64,000 bases of DNA from Mesorhizobium shangrilense (GTDB lineage: Bacteria > Pseudomonadota > Alphaproteobacteria > Rhizobiales > Rhizobiaceae), in assembly GCF_040537815.1 (NCBI RefSeq), contig NZ_JBEWSZ010000001.1, forward strand, positions 1,736,001 to 1,800,000. The letters are read 5' to 3'. Positions 37,834-47,365 of the stretch are shown one piece after another. The position numbers were made by a program, and so were the translations under genes. The first letter of the stretch is position 1; each line of letters opens with the position of its first letter. The notes below the pieces were generated by a model, which searched no databases, was not told the DNA's origin, and saw nothing but the letters and a program-made list of their open reading frames with translations.

Positions 37834-39861
37834 TTACATGCAGTCGCGTGGAATGACCTCGTCATAATTTCGCTCGGCGAAAATCGCTCCCCGCTCGTAA
37901 GCCTTGACCCAGCCGCGAGCATAGAAATTGTCGCGGTCGCAGTTGAAGGTGATTTCGCAGTCGACCCGCGCGTTCCAGTCCGGACGCGTCAGTTCCTCAT
38001 GACAAGTCACTGTCGTGGCGCAACTCGCCGGATCGTTGTCCGTGATGCCGTAGATCTTGCGGCGCCAGGAAGTGATCTCGGTGCCGGTTTCCTCGAAGAC
38101 GAAACGACCGTCATCGGACAATGCCGTCAGCTCGGTGCGTTCGGTCGGCAGGTCGGTGGTCAGCGAGCGAAGCTGGCGCGCCGGCTCCTTGACCGTCACC
38201 GGGCGGGGCTCGGCCCAGAGCGCTTCCTCGAAGGCCACGGACGCAAGACCCTCCTCGCTGGCCAGCACGGACAGGTCGAGCCGGCAACCCCTCGTGTCGA
38301 AGGTCAGCATGGTGCGCTCCGGCGACGGCCAGGCCATCGGCCAGTAGGACGAGGAAATCGCGACCCGAAGCCTGTGTCCCGTCGGGATGATCTGCGCCAC
38401 CGGCTTGAAGTCCAGCTCGACATCCTCGAACTGGCCCGGCGTCAGCGGCGTTGGAAACTCGTGGCTTTGGCGATGCGCCAGATTGAGCAGAGCGAAGGTA
38501 ATGAAGGCGGAAGTGCCGTCTGGCGCCAGATCGGTCAGCCTGACGCAGAGCTGAGCCTGCGGCTTGTCCGATGCAACGCGCAGCCTGATCTTCGAAATGC
38601 CGGCAAGCGGCAGGTCGGCCTCCATGACAACGCTGTCGAAGCACAGCGAGCCGCCATCATCGGCGCGCTGGTCACGTGCGCCTTCAGCCGAGATGCGACC
38701 CTGCCCATAGGGGCACCATTCCTGTCCCTGCACGCCGGTGGTGAGAGGTGAGGAGACGGTCAGCTGCCCTGCCCCGTTGGCTTCCTGCGTCTCGCTCAGT
38801 TTGCCGTCGCCGTTCAGCCAGTAAGCCTTGCCGCCGATCTGCGTGGCCGGCCATTGTGGAAAGCCCAGCCAGCGGCCCGGCCGGACATCGATATGCGAAT
38901 GCGGCCTGGCGTAGTCCATCAGATAGAGGCGTATGTCAGGCTCGCTGTCGGCGCCGTTGTCGATGCCCTTCAGCCAGCGATCGTACCAGCGGATGCATTC
39001 CTGCAGGTAGCCCATTGCCGGGCCAGGCACGCCATAATTTGGCTCCTTGTGGCCCCATGGACCGCAAATGCCCTTGGCTGGCCCCTTGAGATTCTTGACC
39101 AGGCTGAAGATCGTCTGCGTGTAGCCATCGAGATAGCCGCCGACCGCCAGCACCGCGCATTCGATCGCGGAAAAATCCTCGCAGACCGAACCCTGTTTCC
39201 AGAACGCGTCGCGGCGCTGATGCTTCAGCCATTCGGCAGCGTGGTTCTTGTGGTCGTCGAGCCGATCTTTCCACATTTGCCGCCAGCGATCCTCGCCGAC
39301 GACGGCCGGGTCCGGCGGCAGGGCCGAATAGCCGAACAGCGCCCCGCCCCAGCCGAAATTGTCGTTGATCACGAGGCCGCCATTGTAGTGGGCGTCGCAA
39401 GCATAGCGATCATCGGTCGAGCAGGAGGTGACAATCGCCTTCAGCTGCGGCGGACGGCGGGCCGCGACCTGCAAGCCGGAAAAACCACCCCAGCTGTTGC
39501 CGATCATGCCGGCCACACCGGTGCACCATGGCTGCGAACACAGATGGTCGAGGACCTCCAGCGCATCGTCCTGCTCGCGCTTGACATATTCGTCATCGAG
39601 CAAGCCTTCGGAATCGCCGGTGCCGGCAATGTCGACGCGGGCTGAGGCATAGCCATGGCCGGCGAAGAAGAGATGCATCTCCTCGTCGCCGGTGCGCGTG
39701 CCGTCGCGGCGGCGATACGGTATGTATTCGAGGATTACCGGGACCGGATTTTTCTCGGCGTCATCAGGCAAGAACAGGCGGGCGGCCAGCTTGCGGCCAT
39801 CGGCAAGCGGAATCCAGTGGGTTTCGACTGTTCTAACCCCGGAAATGACGACGCTGAGCAT
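37834..39861 (-). CDS. CocE/NonD family hydrolase (X-Pro dipeptidyl-peptidase/cocaine esterase-like)
   Basis: The 675-residue serine hydrolase has an alpha/beta domain with nucleophile Ser123 in MIGNSWGGFSG, Asp in GGYLDGYTQ and His in GPWGHKEPN, and a C-terminal PepX_C jelly-roll domain (from about residue 330, YWPMAWPSPERTMLTF). Relatives hydrolyse esters, amides or beta-lactam acyl groups. No signal peptide is present, so it acts in the cytoplasm after import. GGAG precedes the ATG at 39861; the longer frame is not used. It heads the operon with the Opp importer and is divergent from the TetR gene. Confidence 0.92.
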   Translation of the reverse strand: MLSVVISGVRTVETHWIPLADGRKLAARLFLPDDAEKNPVPVILEYIPYRRRDGTRTGDEEMHLFFAGHGYASARVDIAGTGDSEGLLDDEYVKREQDDALEVLDHLCSQPWCTGVAGMIGNSWGGFSGLQVAARRPPQLKAIVTSCSTDDRYACDAHYNGGLVINDNFGWGGALFGYSALPPDPAVVGEDRWRQMWKDRLDDHKNHAAEWLKHQRRDAFWKQGSVCEDFSAIECAVLAVGGYLDGYTQTIFSLVKNLKGPAKGICGPWGHKEPNYGVPGPAMGYLQECIRWYDRWLKGIDNGADSEPDIRLYLMDYARPHSHIDVRPGRWLGFPQWPATQIGGKAYWLNGDGKLSETQEANGAGQLTVSSPLTTGVQGQEWCPYGQGRISAEGARDQRADDGGSLCFDSVVMEADLPLAGISKIRLRVASDKPQAQLCVRLTDLAPDGTSAFITFALLNLAHRQSHEFPTPLTPGQFEDVELDFKPVAQIIPTGHRLRVAISSSYWPMAWPSPERTMLTFDTRGCRLDLSVLASEEGLASVAFEEALWAEPRPVTVKEPARQLRSLTTDLPTERTELTALSDDGRFVFEETGTEITSWRRKIYGITDNDPASCATTVTCHEELTRPDWNARVDCEITFNCDRDNFYARGWVKAYERGAIFAERNYDEVIPRDCM

Positions 39862-39894
39862 GTGAACTCCGGCTTGGATTGAATGACGATATGA

Positions 39895-39918
39895 TATATT
39901 GAATAGCCAATCAATATA
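39895..39918. promoter_or_regulatory. candidate TetR/BetI-type operator
   Basis: TATATTGA and TCAATATA are perfect eight-base arms around an eight-base spacer, within the 76-base gap between the divergent CocE and TetR genes. Its place over both promoters suits autoregulation and repression of the CocE/Opp operon. Confidence 0.6.
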
Positions 39919-39937
39919 CAAACGAGAAGGCATTGCA

Positions 39938-40528
39938 ATGGCGAAACGATCCATCAAGGCGATGCGCCGCGACGAGCTGGTCGACGCCGCGATTGCCGTC
40001 GTCGGCGAGGAAGGCATGTCCGGTGCCACCATGGCTGTCATCGCGCGCCGCGCCGGCATGTCGGCCGGACTGGTCAACCATTATTTCGACAGCAAGGAAG
40101 AGCTTCTGGCGTTGGCCATGCGCAATCTGTCGAACCTGTTTCGTCAGGACATCATAAAACTGGCGCCTGTCGACCCAACGCCTGCGCAACGATTGAAGGC
40201 GATCGTCGACGGCTCCTTCGCGCCGCAGCATCTGGGCTCGCCCAAGCGCGCCGTGACATGGATGCAGTTCATGATCGCGGCGCAGACCGAGCCGCGCATC
40301 AAGCATCTCTACCACCTGACCGGCGCGCGCTTCGTCTCCAACATCCGCTATTCCGTAAAACGGCTGGTGCCAGCCGATCAGGTCGACGATATCGTCGACG
40401 GCATCGCCGCGCTGATCGACGGCTTCTTCTGGCAGAACGCAGGTGAATATGTGGAAGAGGACCTAGAGCGGGCGCGGCGGATCTGCTGGCGGTATGTCTG
40501 TTTGCTGATCCCGGGGATCGAGGGGTGA
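39938..40528 (+). CDS. TetR-family regulator, BetI-like
   Basis: The 196-residue protein has a TetR helix-turn-helix (GATMAVIARRAGMSAGLVNHYFDSKEELLALAMR) and a BetI-like C-terminal ligand domain, including the WMQFMIAAQTEPRIKHLYH segment. BetI itself represses choline oxidation genes; here the position opposite the CocE gene suggests control of the hydrolase/importer operon. ATG 39938 follows GAGAAGG. The frame begins earlier at 39899 but overlaps the operator. Confidence 0.9.
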   Translation: MAKRSIKAMRRDELVDAAIAVVGEEGMSGATMAVIARRAGMSAGLVNHYFDSKEELLALAMRNLSNLFRQDIIKLAPVDPTPAQRLKAIVDGSFAPQHLGSPKRAVTWMQFMIAAQTEPRIKHLYHLTGARFVSNIRYSVKRLVPADQVDDIVDGIAALIDGFFWQNAGEYVEEDLERARRICWRYVCLLIPGIEG

Positions 40529-40553
40529 GGAATCCTTTCTATCAACCGTTTGC

Positions 40554-40708
40554 GCTGCCCCTCATTGCCCTGCCGGGCATTTCTCCCCGTATAGTGACGG
40601 GGAGAAAGATGCTGTTTCCACGATTTCGCCAATCGCCAGCGTTGGAGCGCGTCCCTTCTCCCCGTCACTATACGGGGAGAAGGTGCCGGCAGGCGGATGA
40701 GGGGCGGC
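40554..40708. repeat. palindromic intergenic element, copy 2
   Basis: About 155 bases with ends GCTGCCCCTCAT and ATGAGGGGCGGC, near-perfect reverse complements. Two internal hairpins, CTCCCCGT-atagtg-AC-GGGGAG and its reverse complement, are the same as in copy 1, as is CGATTTCGCCAATC. It follows the TetR gene stop by 25 bases and accounts for most of the 298-base gap to the next gene. Confidence 0.8.
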
Positions 40709-40826
40709 ACCGACTTCCGCAAAGAAGCAATCGTTCGTAAAAATCGATCATTCCAACCAGAACAATTCGTTGGAAAGATCGTTTCAGGAATGGCATTCTC
40801 CCGCTGCGCTTGCCTGGAGAATTGCA

Positions 40827-41888
40827 TTGTCTTCCGCTACCCACATCGCGAACGAAATTCCGAAAAGCACGATTTCAGCCGATCTGGCGGCGGGCCGCAA
40901 GCGGCTCGATTCGGTGTGGAACGGCGTTATCCCCGGCGTCGTGCTGGTGGCGATGATCACCGCCGTCGCCTTCTCGGCACACAATGTCTCCGGCTTCGCC
41001 CTGTTCAGCCCGATGATCCTGGCCGTCGTCGCCGGCATGGTCTATTCCAATGTGATCGGCACCCCCGCCCACGCCAAGGCCGGCATCGCCTTCTCGCAAA
41101 AGCGCCTGCTGCGCTTTGCCATCGTGCTGCTCGGCTTCCAGCTCACGCTCGGCCAAGTCGTTTCGATCGGCGCCAGCGGGGTCGGCATCGTCGCGTTGAC
41201 GCTCGGCGCCACCTTCGTCTTCACCATCACGCTTGGCCGGCTGATCGGCGTCGACCGCAAGCTGGCGCAGCTGATCGCCGCCGGCACCTCGATCTGCGGC
41301 GCCTCGGCCATCGTCGCCACCAACATCGTCACCGATGCGCGCGACGAGGACGTCACCTACGCCGTCGCCTCGATCACGCTGTTCGGCACCATCGCCATGC
41401 TCGGCTTCCCGCTTCTGGCGCCCGTGCTCGGCCTCGACCAGCACGCTTTCGGCCTGTGGGCCGGCGCTTCCATCCATGAGGTGGCGCAGGTGATCGGCGC
41501 CGGTTTCCAGAACGGCACCCAGTCAGGCGAGATCGCCACCGTTGCCAAGCTGACCCGCGTCGCCATGCTGGCGCCGATGGTCATCGCGCTCGGCCTGATG
41601 GCGCGCCGCAGGAGCAGCGATCAGTCAGCCGCGCGGCCGCCCATGCCGTGGTTCGTCGCCGCCTTCGTCGTTGTCGTGGCACTGAACAGCCTCGTCACGG
41701 TGCCGGCCGAAGTGAAGTCGGCAATGGCGCTTACCACCACCATCATGCTGACCATGGGCCTGGCCGCCATGGGCCTGCAGGCCGACATTTCGCAGCTGCG
41801 CTCGCGTGGTCTTCGCCCGCTGGCGCTCGCCTTCTCGGCCTTCCTGTTCATCGGCTGCTTCAGCCTGATGCTGGTGAAGTTCGCCTGA
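40827..41888 (+). CDS. YeiH-family (UPF0324) membrane protein, putative sulfate exporter
   Basis: The 353-residue integral membrane protein has about ten helices and the family segments [41 protein letters not shown] and [13 protein letters not shown]. Members were proposed to export sulfate or sulfonate-derived anions during taurine breakdown; function is not settled. The start is taken as TTG 40827, seven bases after TGGAG; an earlier TTG at 40770 is possible. Confidence 0.85.
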   Translation: MSSATHIANEIPKSTISADLAAGRKRLDSVWNGVIPGVVLVAMITAVAFSAHNVSGFALFSPMILAVVAGMVYSNVIGTPAHAKAGIAFSQKRLLRFAIVLLGFQLTLGQVVSIGASGVGIVALTLGATFVFTITLGRLIGVDRKLAQLIAAGTSICGASAIVATNIVTDARDEDVTYAVASITLFGTIAMLGFPLLAPVLGLDQHAFGLWAGASIHEVAQVIGAGFQNGTQSGEIATVAKLTRVAMLAPMVIALGLMARRRSSDQSAARPPMPWFVAAFVVVVALNSLVTVPAEVKSAMALTTTIMLTMGLAAMGLQADISQLRSRGLRPLALAFSAFLFIGCFSLMLVKFA

Positions 41889-41898
41889 GCAAAATTCT

Positions 41899-41915
41899 CC
41901 GGGCCGGAAGCCCGG
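41899..41915 (+). terminator. short hairpin after the YeiH gene
   Basis: CCGGGC and GCCCGG arms with a five-base loop start ten bases after the stop codon. There is no T-tract, so the terminator call rests on position only. Confidence 0.3.
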
Positions 41916-41995
41916 ATTGATCGAGCGAAGTTGGGAATCAAAGCCACATCGGCTAGGGTCTGTGTGCAATCACTACACGAGCCGCAACCGACCCC

Positions 41996-43045
41996 ATGCC
42001 GTTTGTTCCCCTGCCCTTCGTCGTTGCCCTGTTGCTGTTCATCCTGCTTTGGGTCGTCGCCAGGCGTCAGGATGAGGCCGCGCCGAACCTGCCGTTCCTT
42101 GGCCTGATCCTGCTCAGCGCGCTGCAATCGGTGTTCACCGGCTTGCGGTGGGGCTACGGCATCAACGAAGTCGGCTATATCGCTCCCGTATCCGCCGCGA
42201 TCATGCCGTCGCTGCTCTATGCCGGCGTCTCGAAACTCGCCCGCACCGGCGACCGCCAATGGCCGGCGCTGCTCGCGATCCACGTGACGCCTGCCGTCAT
42301 CATGATCGTGTTGATGATCTTTTGGCACGAGGCCATCGACCTCGCGCTGATCGCCATCGAATTCATCTACGCCGCCGCCATTCTCTGGCTGCTTCGCTCC
42401 GGCGCGGACGGCCTTCGCCTGGCCCCTTTCGATGGGGCGGTTCCGGCCTACCGGGCCATCATTGCCGCGGCAGTGACGCTGTGCCTGTCGGGAATGGTCG
42501 ATGTGCTGATTTCCCTTGAACTGGCGTCTGGGCATGGGGCGCGCGCGGCGACCGTGATCGGCGTCGCCAACCTTTTCATCCTTGTCTTTGTCGGCGTGGC
42601 GGCAGCGGCGGCCAGTCAAAGCCATGTCCCGCTCAATGCTGCCGAACCGGCGGAGGCTCCGCCCCCGACAGGGTTCAGCGAAGACGCAGATACGATTCGT
42701 CGGGTCGATGAGACGATGCAGGAGAAGAAGCTCTACCGGGAGGCCAATCTCAACCTCAACCGCCTTGCACGGCGCGCCGGAATTCCGGCACGGCAGATTT
42801 CAGCGGCGATCAACCGGGCGACGGGCAAGAACGTCTCGCAATATGTCAACGAACACCGCATCGCCGAAGCCTGCCGGCTGTTGAGCGAGACCGATCAGTC
42901 GGTGACCGAGATCATGCTGACGGTCGGCTTCCAGACCAAGTCGAACTTCAACCGCGAGTTTCGCCGCGTGACCGACATGACGCCACTGGCCTGGCGGGAA
43001 CAGAACGCGCAGTCGCCCTCGCTCGCGAGCCCCGTGGTCGGCTGA
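41996..43045 (+). CDS. membrane-anchored AraC-family regulator
   Basis: The 349-residue protein has six or seven predicted transmembrane helices in the first 205 residues (from VALLLFILLWVV to NLFILVFVGVAAAA) and a C-terminal AraC domain (REANLNLNRLARRAGIPARQISAAINRATGKNVSQYVNEHR and SVTEIMLTVGFQTKSNFNREF). Such membrane AraC proteins are thought to sense an envelope or medium signal directly. The next gene, 105 bases on, starts an efflux system and is the natural target. Confidence 0.88.
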   Translation: MPFVPLPFVVALLLFILLWVVARRQDEAAPNLPFLGLILLSALQSVFTGLRWGYGINEVGYIAPVSAAIMPSLLYAGVSKLARTGDRQWPALLAIHVTPAVIMIVLMIFWHEAIDLALIAIEFIYAAAILWLLRSGADGLRLAPFDGAVPAYRAIIAAAVTLCLSGMVDVLISLELASGHGARAATVIGVANLFILVFVGVAAAAASQSHVPLNAAEPAEAPPPTGFSEDADTIRRVDETMQEKKLYREANLNLNRLARRAGIPARQISAAINRATGKNVSQYVNEHRIAEACRLLSETDQSVTEIMLTVGFQTKSNFNREFRRVTDMTPLAWREQNAQSPSLASPVVG

Positions 43046-43150
43046 AATCCGGCGCCGCCGCTCGCGTCCAGCGGTACTCAATCGCGATAAAGCACGTCCT
43101 CGATCGTGATCAAGGTCGCGAGACGCGTTCACATCCGCCGATATCGCGGC

Positions 43151-44287
43151 ATGAACACTGCAACCGAGCACGACCGTCAACTGGCCCAGAAGCTCAAGTC
43201 GCTGGCTCTCCAGCCCGTGACATTCGACCCAGAGCCGCCTCCCCGATCCGGACCATCCAGGCGCGATATCCGGCGACCCCTCGCCTTTGCTGGCGTCTCG
43301 ACACTGGTGATAGCCGGCCTCGCGGCTTTCGCTCTTCCCAGCATGCTGGACCACGTCCGTGGCGATCCGCCAGCTGTTTCCGGCAGTGGTCCCGCGGCTT
43401 CCGCCACGACGGGCTCGGCCGGGCTGAAAGAGCCGCCGGACATCACGGCTCCAACGACCCGCCCGGCAACACGGGAAGTCACCGGGTCCGGCCATGTCGT
43501 GGCGCCGCAATCCGCAGAAGTCTTCTCCAGATATGAAGGCAGGATCGTCGCGGTTGCCGTCGAGGTCGGCGACAGGGTTGAAGCCGGCCAGCTTCTGGTC
43601 AGGCTCGACGATTCAGCCGCCCGCTTCAAACTGCGCCAGACCCGCATCGCCGAAGCCTCGGCAAAGCTCGCGCTTGCCGCCAGGAACATCGATCTCGCAC
43701 AGGCCAGCGCCTCCTTCGATCGCGCCACCACCCTGTTCGCACGCGGCACTGCATCCAGGCAGCAGCTTGAGGACGCGCAGACCTTGCGTGAGCGCGCTGA
43801 GAACAGCGTAACCCAGGCCGGGCAGGACCTGGCCAAAGCCGAACTCGACCGCGAGGAGGCCGAGCTGACCGTCGACGAGCTGACCGTCGTGGCCCCGATT
43901 GCCGGCACCGTCACGGTGCGCAATGCCCGGCTGGGTGAAAGCGTCCTGGCGCGCGCCGACAGCGTCAAGGAAAACGCCAGCCTGCTGACCATCGTCGACA
44001 CTGGCAGCCTCGCCATCGATGCCGACATCGCCGAGACCAGCATTGCGCTGGTGCGGCCCGGCCTTCGCGGCGAGGCCGTGCTCGACGGTTTTCCCGAACA
44101 ACCCTTCGCAGTGACGATCGACAGGATCGCGCCCGCCGCCTCGGCCGAAAAGGGAACCGTGGCGCTACGCCTGTCCCTTGTTTCGCCCCCCACAGGCATC
44201 CGCCCCAACATGGCGGCCCGCATCAGCATCGCGGGCATGCTCCAAACCACCGCAGGCGCGGACAACCGCAAAGGAACGCAACAATGA
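43151..44287 (+). CDS. HlyD/MacA-type periplasmic adaptor
   Basis: The 378-residue protein has one N-terminal membrane anchor (about 45-65), a lipoyl-like half motif (FSRYEGRIVAVAVEVGDRVEAGQLLVRLD), a long coiled-coil hairpin (AEASAKLALAARNIDLAQA...ENSVTQAGQDLAKAELDREEAE) and the second half TVVAPIAGTVTVRNARLGESV. It links an inner-membrane transporter to the outer membrane. The stop overlaps the ATPase start (ATGA). ATG 43151 is used; an earlier GTG at 43106 is possible. Confidence 0.9.
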   Translation: MNTATEHDRQLAQKLKSLALQPVTFDPEPPPRSGPSRRDIRRPLAFAGVSTLVIAGLAAFALPSMLDHVRGDPPAVSGSGPAASATTGSAGLKEPPDITAPTTRPATREVTGSGHVVAPQSAEVFSRYEGRIVAVAVEVGDRVEAGQLLVRLDDSAARFKLRQTRIAEASAKLALAARNIDLAQASASFDRATTLFARGTASRQQLEDAQTLRERAENSVTQAGQDLAKAELDREEAELTVDELTVVAPIAGTVTVRNARLGESVLARADSVKENASLLTIVDTGSLAIDADIAETSIALVRPGLRGEAVLDGFPEQPFAVTIDRIAPAASAEKGTVALRLSLVSPPTGIRPNMAARISIAGMLQTTAGADNRKGTQQ

Positions 44288-45012
44288 CAGGCACCACCGG
44301 CGAAGAGCCGTATATCGAGATCCAGGGCGTCAAGAAGGGTTTCAGGTTCGGCGCCGAGAAGATCGCGATCTTCTCGGATCTCAATCTGAACATCGCGCGT
44401 GGCGACTTTGTCGCGGTCATGGGCCCTTCGGGGTCGGGCAAGTCGACGCTTCTCAACATGCTGAGCGGCATTGACCGACCCGATGGCGGCAGGGTGCGCA
44501 TCGGCAACAGCCATCTCGAACAGATGGGCGAAAGCGCCAAGGCGTCATGGCGCGCCCACAATCTGGGCATCGTCTTCCAGTTCTACAATTTGCTGCCGAT
44601 GCTCAACACGGCGCAGAATGTCGAACTGCCGCTGCTTCTCAAGCCGCTCAGCCGCAAACAGCGCGGCGAGCGCGTCGACACCGTCCTCGATCTGGTCGGA
44701 CTGAATGGCCGTCAGAAGCAGTATCCGGCCAGGATGTCCGGCGGGCAGCAACAGCGCGTCGGCATCGCCCGCGCCATCGTCACCGATCCCGGCCTGCTTC
44801 TGTGCGACGAGCCAACCGGCGATCTCGACCGGAAATCCGCCAACGATATCCTCGAAATGCTCGGCTTCCTCAACCGCGAACTGAACAAGACGATTGTCAT
44901 GGTCACCCATGACCCGGAAGCAGCGGGCTTCGCCAAGCGTACGCTGCATCTCAACAAGGGGGAGTTCGTCGAACAGGGCCAAATCTTCAAACAGGAGATG
45001 ACACGCCAATGA
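44284..45012 (+). CDS. MacB/LolD-type ABC transporter ATP-binding protein
   Basis: The 242-residue ATPase has Walker [10 protein letters not shown], the signature MSGGQQQR and LLCDEPTGDLD, the hallmark of the LolD/MacB group. It powers a mechanotransmission-type exporter with the two FtsX-type permeases that follow. Start and stop overlap the neighbours by four bases each, showing one tight operon. Confidence 0.93.
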   Translation: MTGTTGEEPYIEIQGVKKGFRFGAEKIAIFSDLNLNIARGDFVAVMGPSGSGKSTLLNMLSGIDRPDGGRVRIGNSHLEQMGESAKASWRAHNLGIVFQFYNLLPMLNTAQNVELPLLLKPLSRKQRGERVDTVLDLVGLNGRQKQYPARMSGGQQQRVGIARAIVTDPGLLLCDEPTGDLDRKSANDILEMLGFLNRELNKTIVMVTHDPEAAGFAKRTLHLNKGEFVEQGQIFKQEMTRQ

Positions 45013-46151
45013 CCTTCTTCCAGCTTGCCCGGCGCAATGCCTGGCGCAAACCCTACCGCACGGTGCTTCTGATGTTCTGCGTCGGCATCGCCATCCTGAT
45101 CTACGGCCTGACGCAAAGCTTCCTTGCCGGCTCGCAAGGTACGGATGGCGCCAGCGACAATCTGCTCGGCGTCGTCAACAAGGCCGGGCGGTCGCAGCCG
45201 TTGCCGATGAGCTATCTCAGCAGGATTGCCGCCGACAACGATGTCGCTGGGGTTGCCTACATGGCGCGTATGCGCGGCTTTTCCGGCGCGCAAACCAACG
45301 TCGTGATGACCAGTGCTGTCGAGCCGCGATCGATGGCCAGCGTCAACGGCAGGGAACTCGGCCTGACGCCAGAATTGCTCGCCGGGCTCGATCAAGCGCG
45401 CGACAGGGTTATCGTCGGCAAGGCACTGGCCGAGGCGCAGGGCTGGTCGGTGGGACAACGCATCGGCGTGACCGCGTTCCAGATGATCGGCAGCAATGGC
45501 AGCCGCGACTGGAGCTTCGAAATATCAGGCATATTCGACGGCGCCAATGCGAGCACCGACACCTACTTCATGATCGCGCGCTACGACTACATCAACGCAA
45601 CACGTGCACAAGGCAAGGATACCGTGGACGCCTTCGCCGTGCGTCCGCGTGACGGCGTCTCGCCAGGCGTGCTGGCGTCGAGGATCGATGCCCTGTTCGC
45701 CAACTCGGCCGCCCCCACCAAGACGCAGTCGGAAAAGCAGTTTCTCGAGGCCTTCATCCGCCAGTTCGCCGACATCGGCCTCATCGTTAATCTGGTCGTT
45801 GGCGCCGCCTTCACCACGATCATGATGATCGTCGTCAACACCATGGCCTTCGCCGTGCGCGAACGGACCTTCGAGATCGGCGTCCTGAAGACGCTGGGGT
45901 TTTCGCGCGGCCGCATCATGGGACTGGTGCTCGGCGAGACCCTTTTCGTCTTCGTCATCGGCGGGCTTGCGGGTCTGGCCGGCACGAAACTCGCGACCAT
46001 GCTGGCCGGCCCCGAGCTTGGCCTGGCATTCACGCCGCTGGTGATCGGCAAGGCCGTCCTCATCATCATCGCGCTTGGCCTGCTCACCGGACTGCTGCCG
46101 GCGGTCAACGCCATGCGCATACCCATCGTCAACGCCTTTAGGTCGAGGTAG
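45009..46151 (+). CDS. FtsX-domain ABC permease, first subunit
   Basis: The 380-residue protein has an N-terminal helix (TVLLMFCVGIAILIYGL), a large periplasmic domain (about 45-250) and three C-terminal helices with the FtsX core TIMMIVVNTMAFAVRERTFEIGVLKTLGFSRGRIMGLVLGE. It is a half-transporter that needs a partner, here most likely the next gene product. It lies four bases before that gene. Confidence 0.9.
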   Translation: MTFFQLARRNAWRKPYRTVLLMFCVGIAILIYGLTQSFLAGSQGTDGASDNLLGVVNKAGRSQPLPMSYLSRIAADNDVAGVAYMARMRGFSGAQTNVVMTSAVEPRSMASVNGRELGLTPELLAGLDQARDRVIVGKALAEAQGWSVGQRIGVTAFQMIGSNGSRDWSFEISGIFDGANASTDTYFMIARYDYINATRAQGKDTVDAFAVRPRDGVSPGVLASRIDALFANSAAPTKTQSEKQFLEAFIRQFADIGLIVNLVVGAAFTTIMMIVVNTMAFAVRERTFEIGVLKTLGFSRGRIMGLVLGETLFVFVIGGLAGLAGTKLATMLAGPELGLAFTPLVIGKAVLIIIALGLLTGLLPAVNAMRIPIVNAFRSR

Positions 46152-46155
46152 CGCC

Positions 46156-47358
46156 ATGTTCTCCCAACTCAAGCAGACAGCAGTCATGACCAGGGCCAAT
46201 CTCGGCAGCCTGCCGCGCCGCGCCTGGATCGCGTCGTCCATGGTGCTGTCGGTCGCCCTCGTCGTCTCCGTCCTGATCGGCTTCCTGTCCATGGCCCGGG
46301 GCTTCGAGAAGACGCTGGCCAGCGCGGGTTCCGCTTCCGTCGCCATCATCCTTGGCGGCGGCACCAACCAGGAGATCGGCTCCGATATTCCGGCCGATCT
46401 GATCCGCAATCTCAGGGCCAACCGGGGTGAGACGGGAATTGCCCGCGACAGCGCCGGCGCACTGATCGCCTCGCGCGAAATCCTGGTGCCCGTCGACGTG
46501 AAACGGCTTGCCGACGGCGCCGACCAGACGCTTGCCTTGCGCGGCATGGATATGGTCGGACCGTCGCTTCGCGATGGCGCCGTGCTGTCGCAAGGCCGCA
46601 TGTTTTCACCCGGTGCTCGGGAAATCGTCGTTGGCGCGCGCATTGCCAGCGAGTTCGCCGGACTCAATGTCGGCGACAAGGTTCGCCTCGGCAGCGTCGA
46701 CTGGACCGTCGTCGGGCGGTTTGCCGCCGGCGGCAGCGCTTTCGAATCGGAGATATGGGCCGACATCGAGGCTGTGCAACCGGCCTTCGACCGGCAAGGA
46801 CAGGTGCAGACCGTCCGCGCCCGCGTCGATGGTCCGGCCGGGTTGCAGACCTTGCAGGCCACGCTTGCCTCGGCGGTGCGCACACCGGCCGCGGCACTGT
46901 CAGAGGCCGATTTCTACGCTTCGCAGTCGGTCAGGATCAGCAACCTCATCCGGCTGTTCGGATGGCCGATCGCGTTGCTGATGGCGATCGGCGCCACCGC
47001 CGGCGCACTCAACACGATGATGAGTTCGGTTTCGGACCGGACCGTCGAGATCGCCACCGTGCGCACGCTGGGTTTCGGCCGCTTCGCGGCCTTCACCGCG
47101 ACATGGATAGAGGCAGTGCTGTTGTCTCTGGTCGGCGCGCTGATCGGCGCTGTTGTCTCATGGCTGGTCTTCAACGGCTGGCAGGCAAGCACGCTCGGCG
47201 CCAACAACACCCACATGGCGTTTCAGCTCAGCGTCACCGGCGGCCTGATGTTGCAAGCCGGCTTGCTGGGGCTGGCAATCGGGGTGGTCGGCGGTGCCCT
47301 GCCCGCCTTCGTCGCGACGCGGTTACCCCTGACGTCCGCACTGACGAACAGGGCATAG
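46156..47358 (+). CDS. FtsX-domain ABC permease, second subunit
   Basis: The 400-residue protein repeats the layout of the first permease: an N-terminal helix (ASSMVLSVALVVSVLIGFL), a periplasmic domain and a C-terminal FtsX core (MAIGATAGALNTMMSSVSDRTVEIATVRTLGFGRFAAFTATWIE). Together the two form a heterodimer, unlike MacB where one fused protein dimerises. The start at ATG 46156 is fixed by the upstream stop; the longer frame is read-through. It converges with the next gene at 8 bases. Confidence 0.9.
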   Translation: MFSQLKQTAVMTRANLGSLPRRAWIASSMVLSVALVVSVLIGFLSMARGFEKTLASAGSASVAIILGGGTNQEIGSDIPADLIRNLRANRGETGIARDSAGALIASREILVPVDVKRLADGADQTLALRGMDMVGPSLRDGAVLSQGRMFSPGAREIVVGARIASEFAGLNVGDKVRLGSVDWTVVGRFAAGGSAFESEIWADIEAVQPAFDRQGQVQTVRARVDGPAGLQTLQATLASAVRTPAAALSEADFYASQSVRISNLIRLFGWPIALLMAIGATAGALNTMMSSVSDRTVEIATVRTLGFGRFAAFTATWIEAVLLSLVGALIGAVVSWLVFNGWQASTLGANNTHMAFQLSVTGGLMLQAGLLGLAIGVVGGALPAFVATRLPLTSALTNRA

Positions 47359-47365
47359 CTGCGTC

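Noticed and set aside
37834..40077. 747-codon form of the CocE-type hydrolase
   Set aside because: The extension would overlap the operator and the divergent TetR gene; the ATG at 39861 has a good ribosome binding site.
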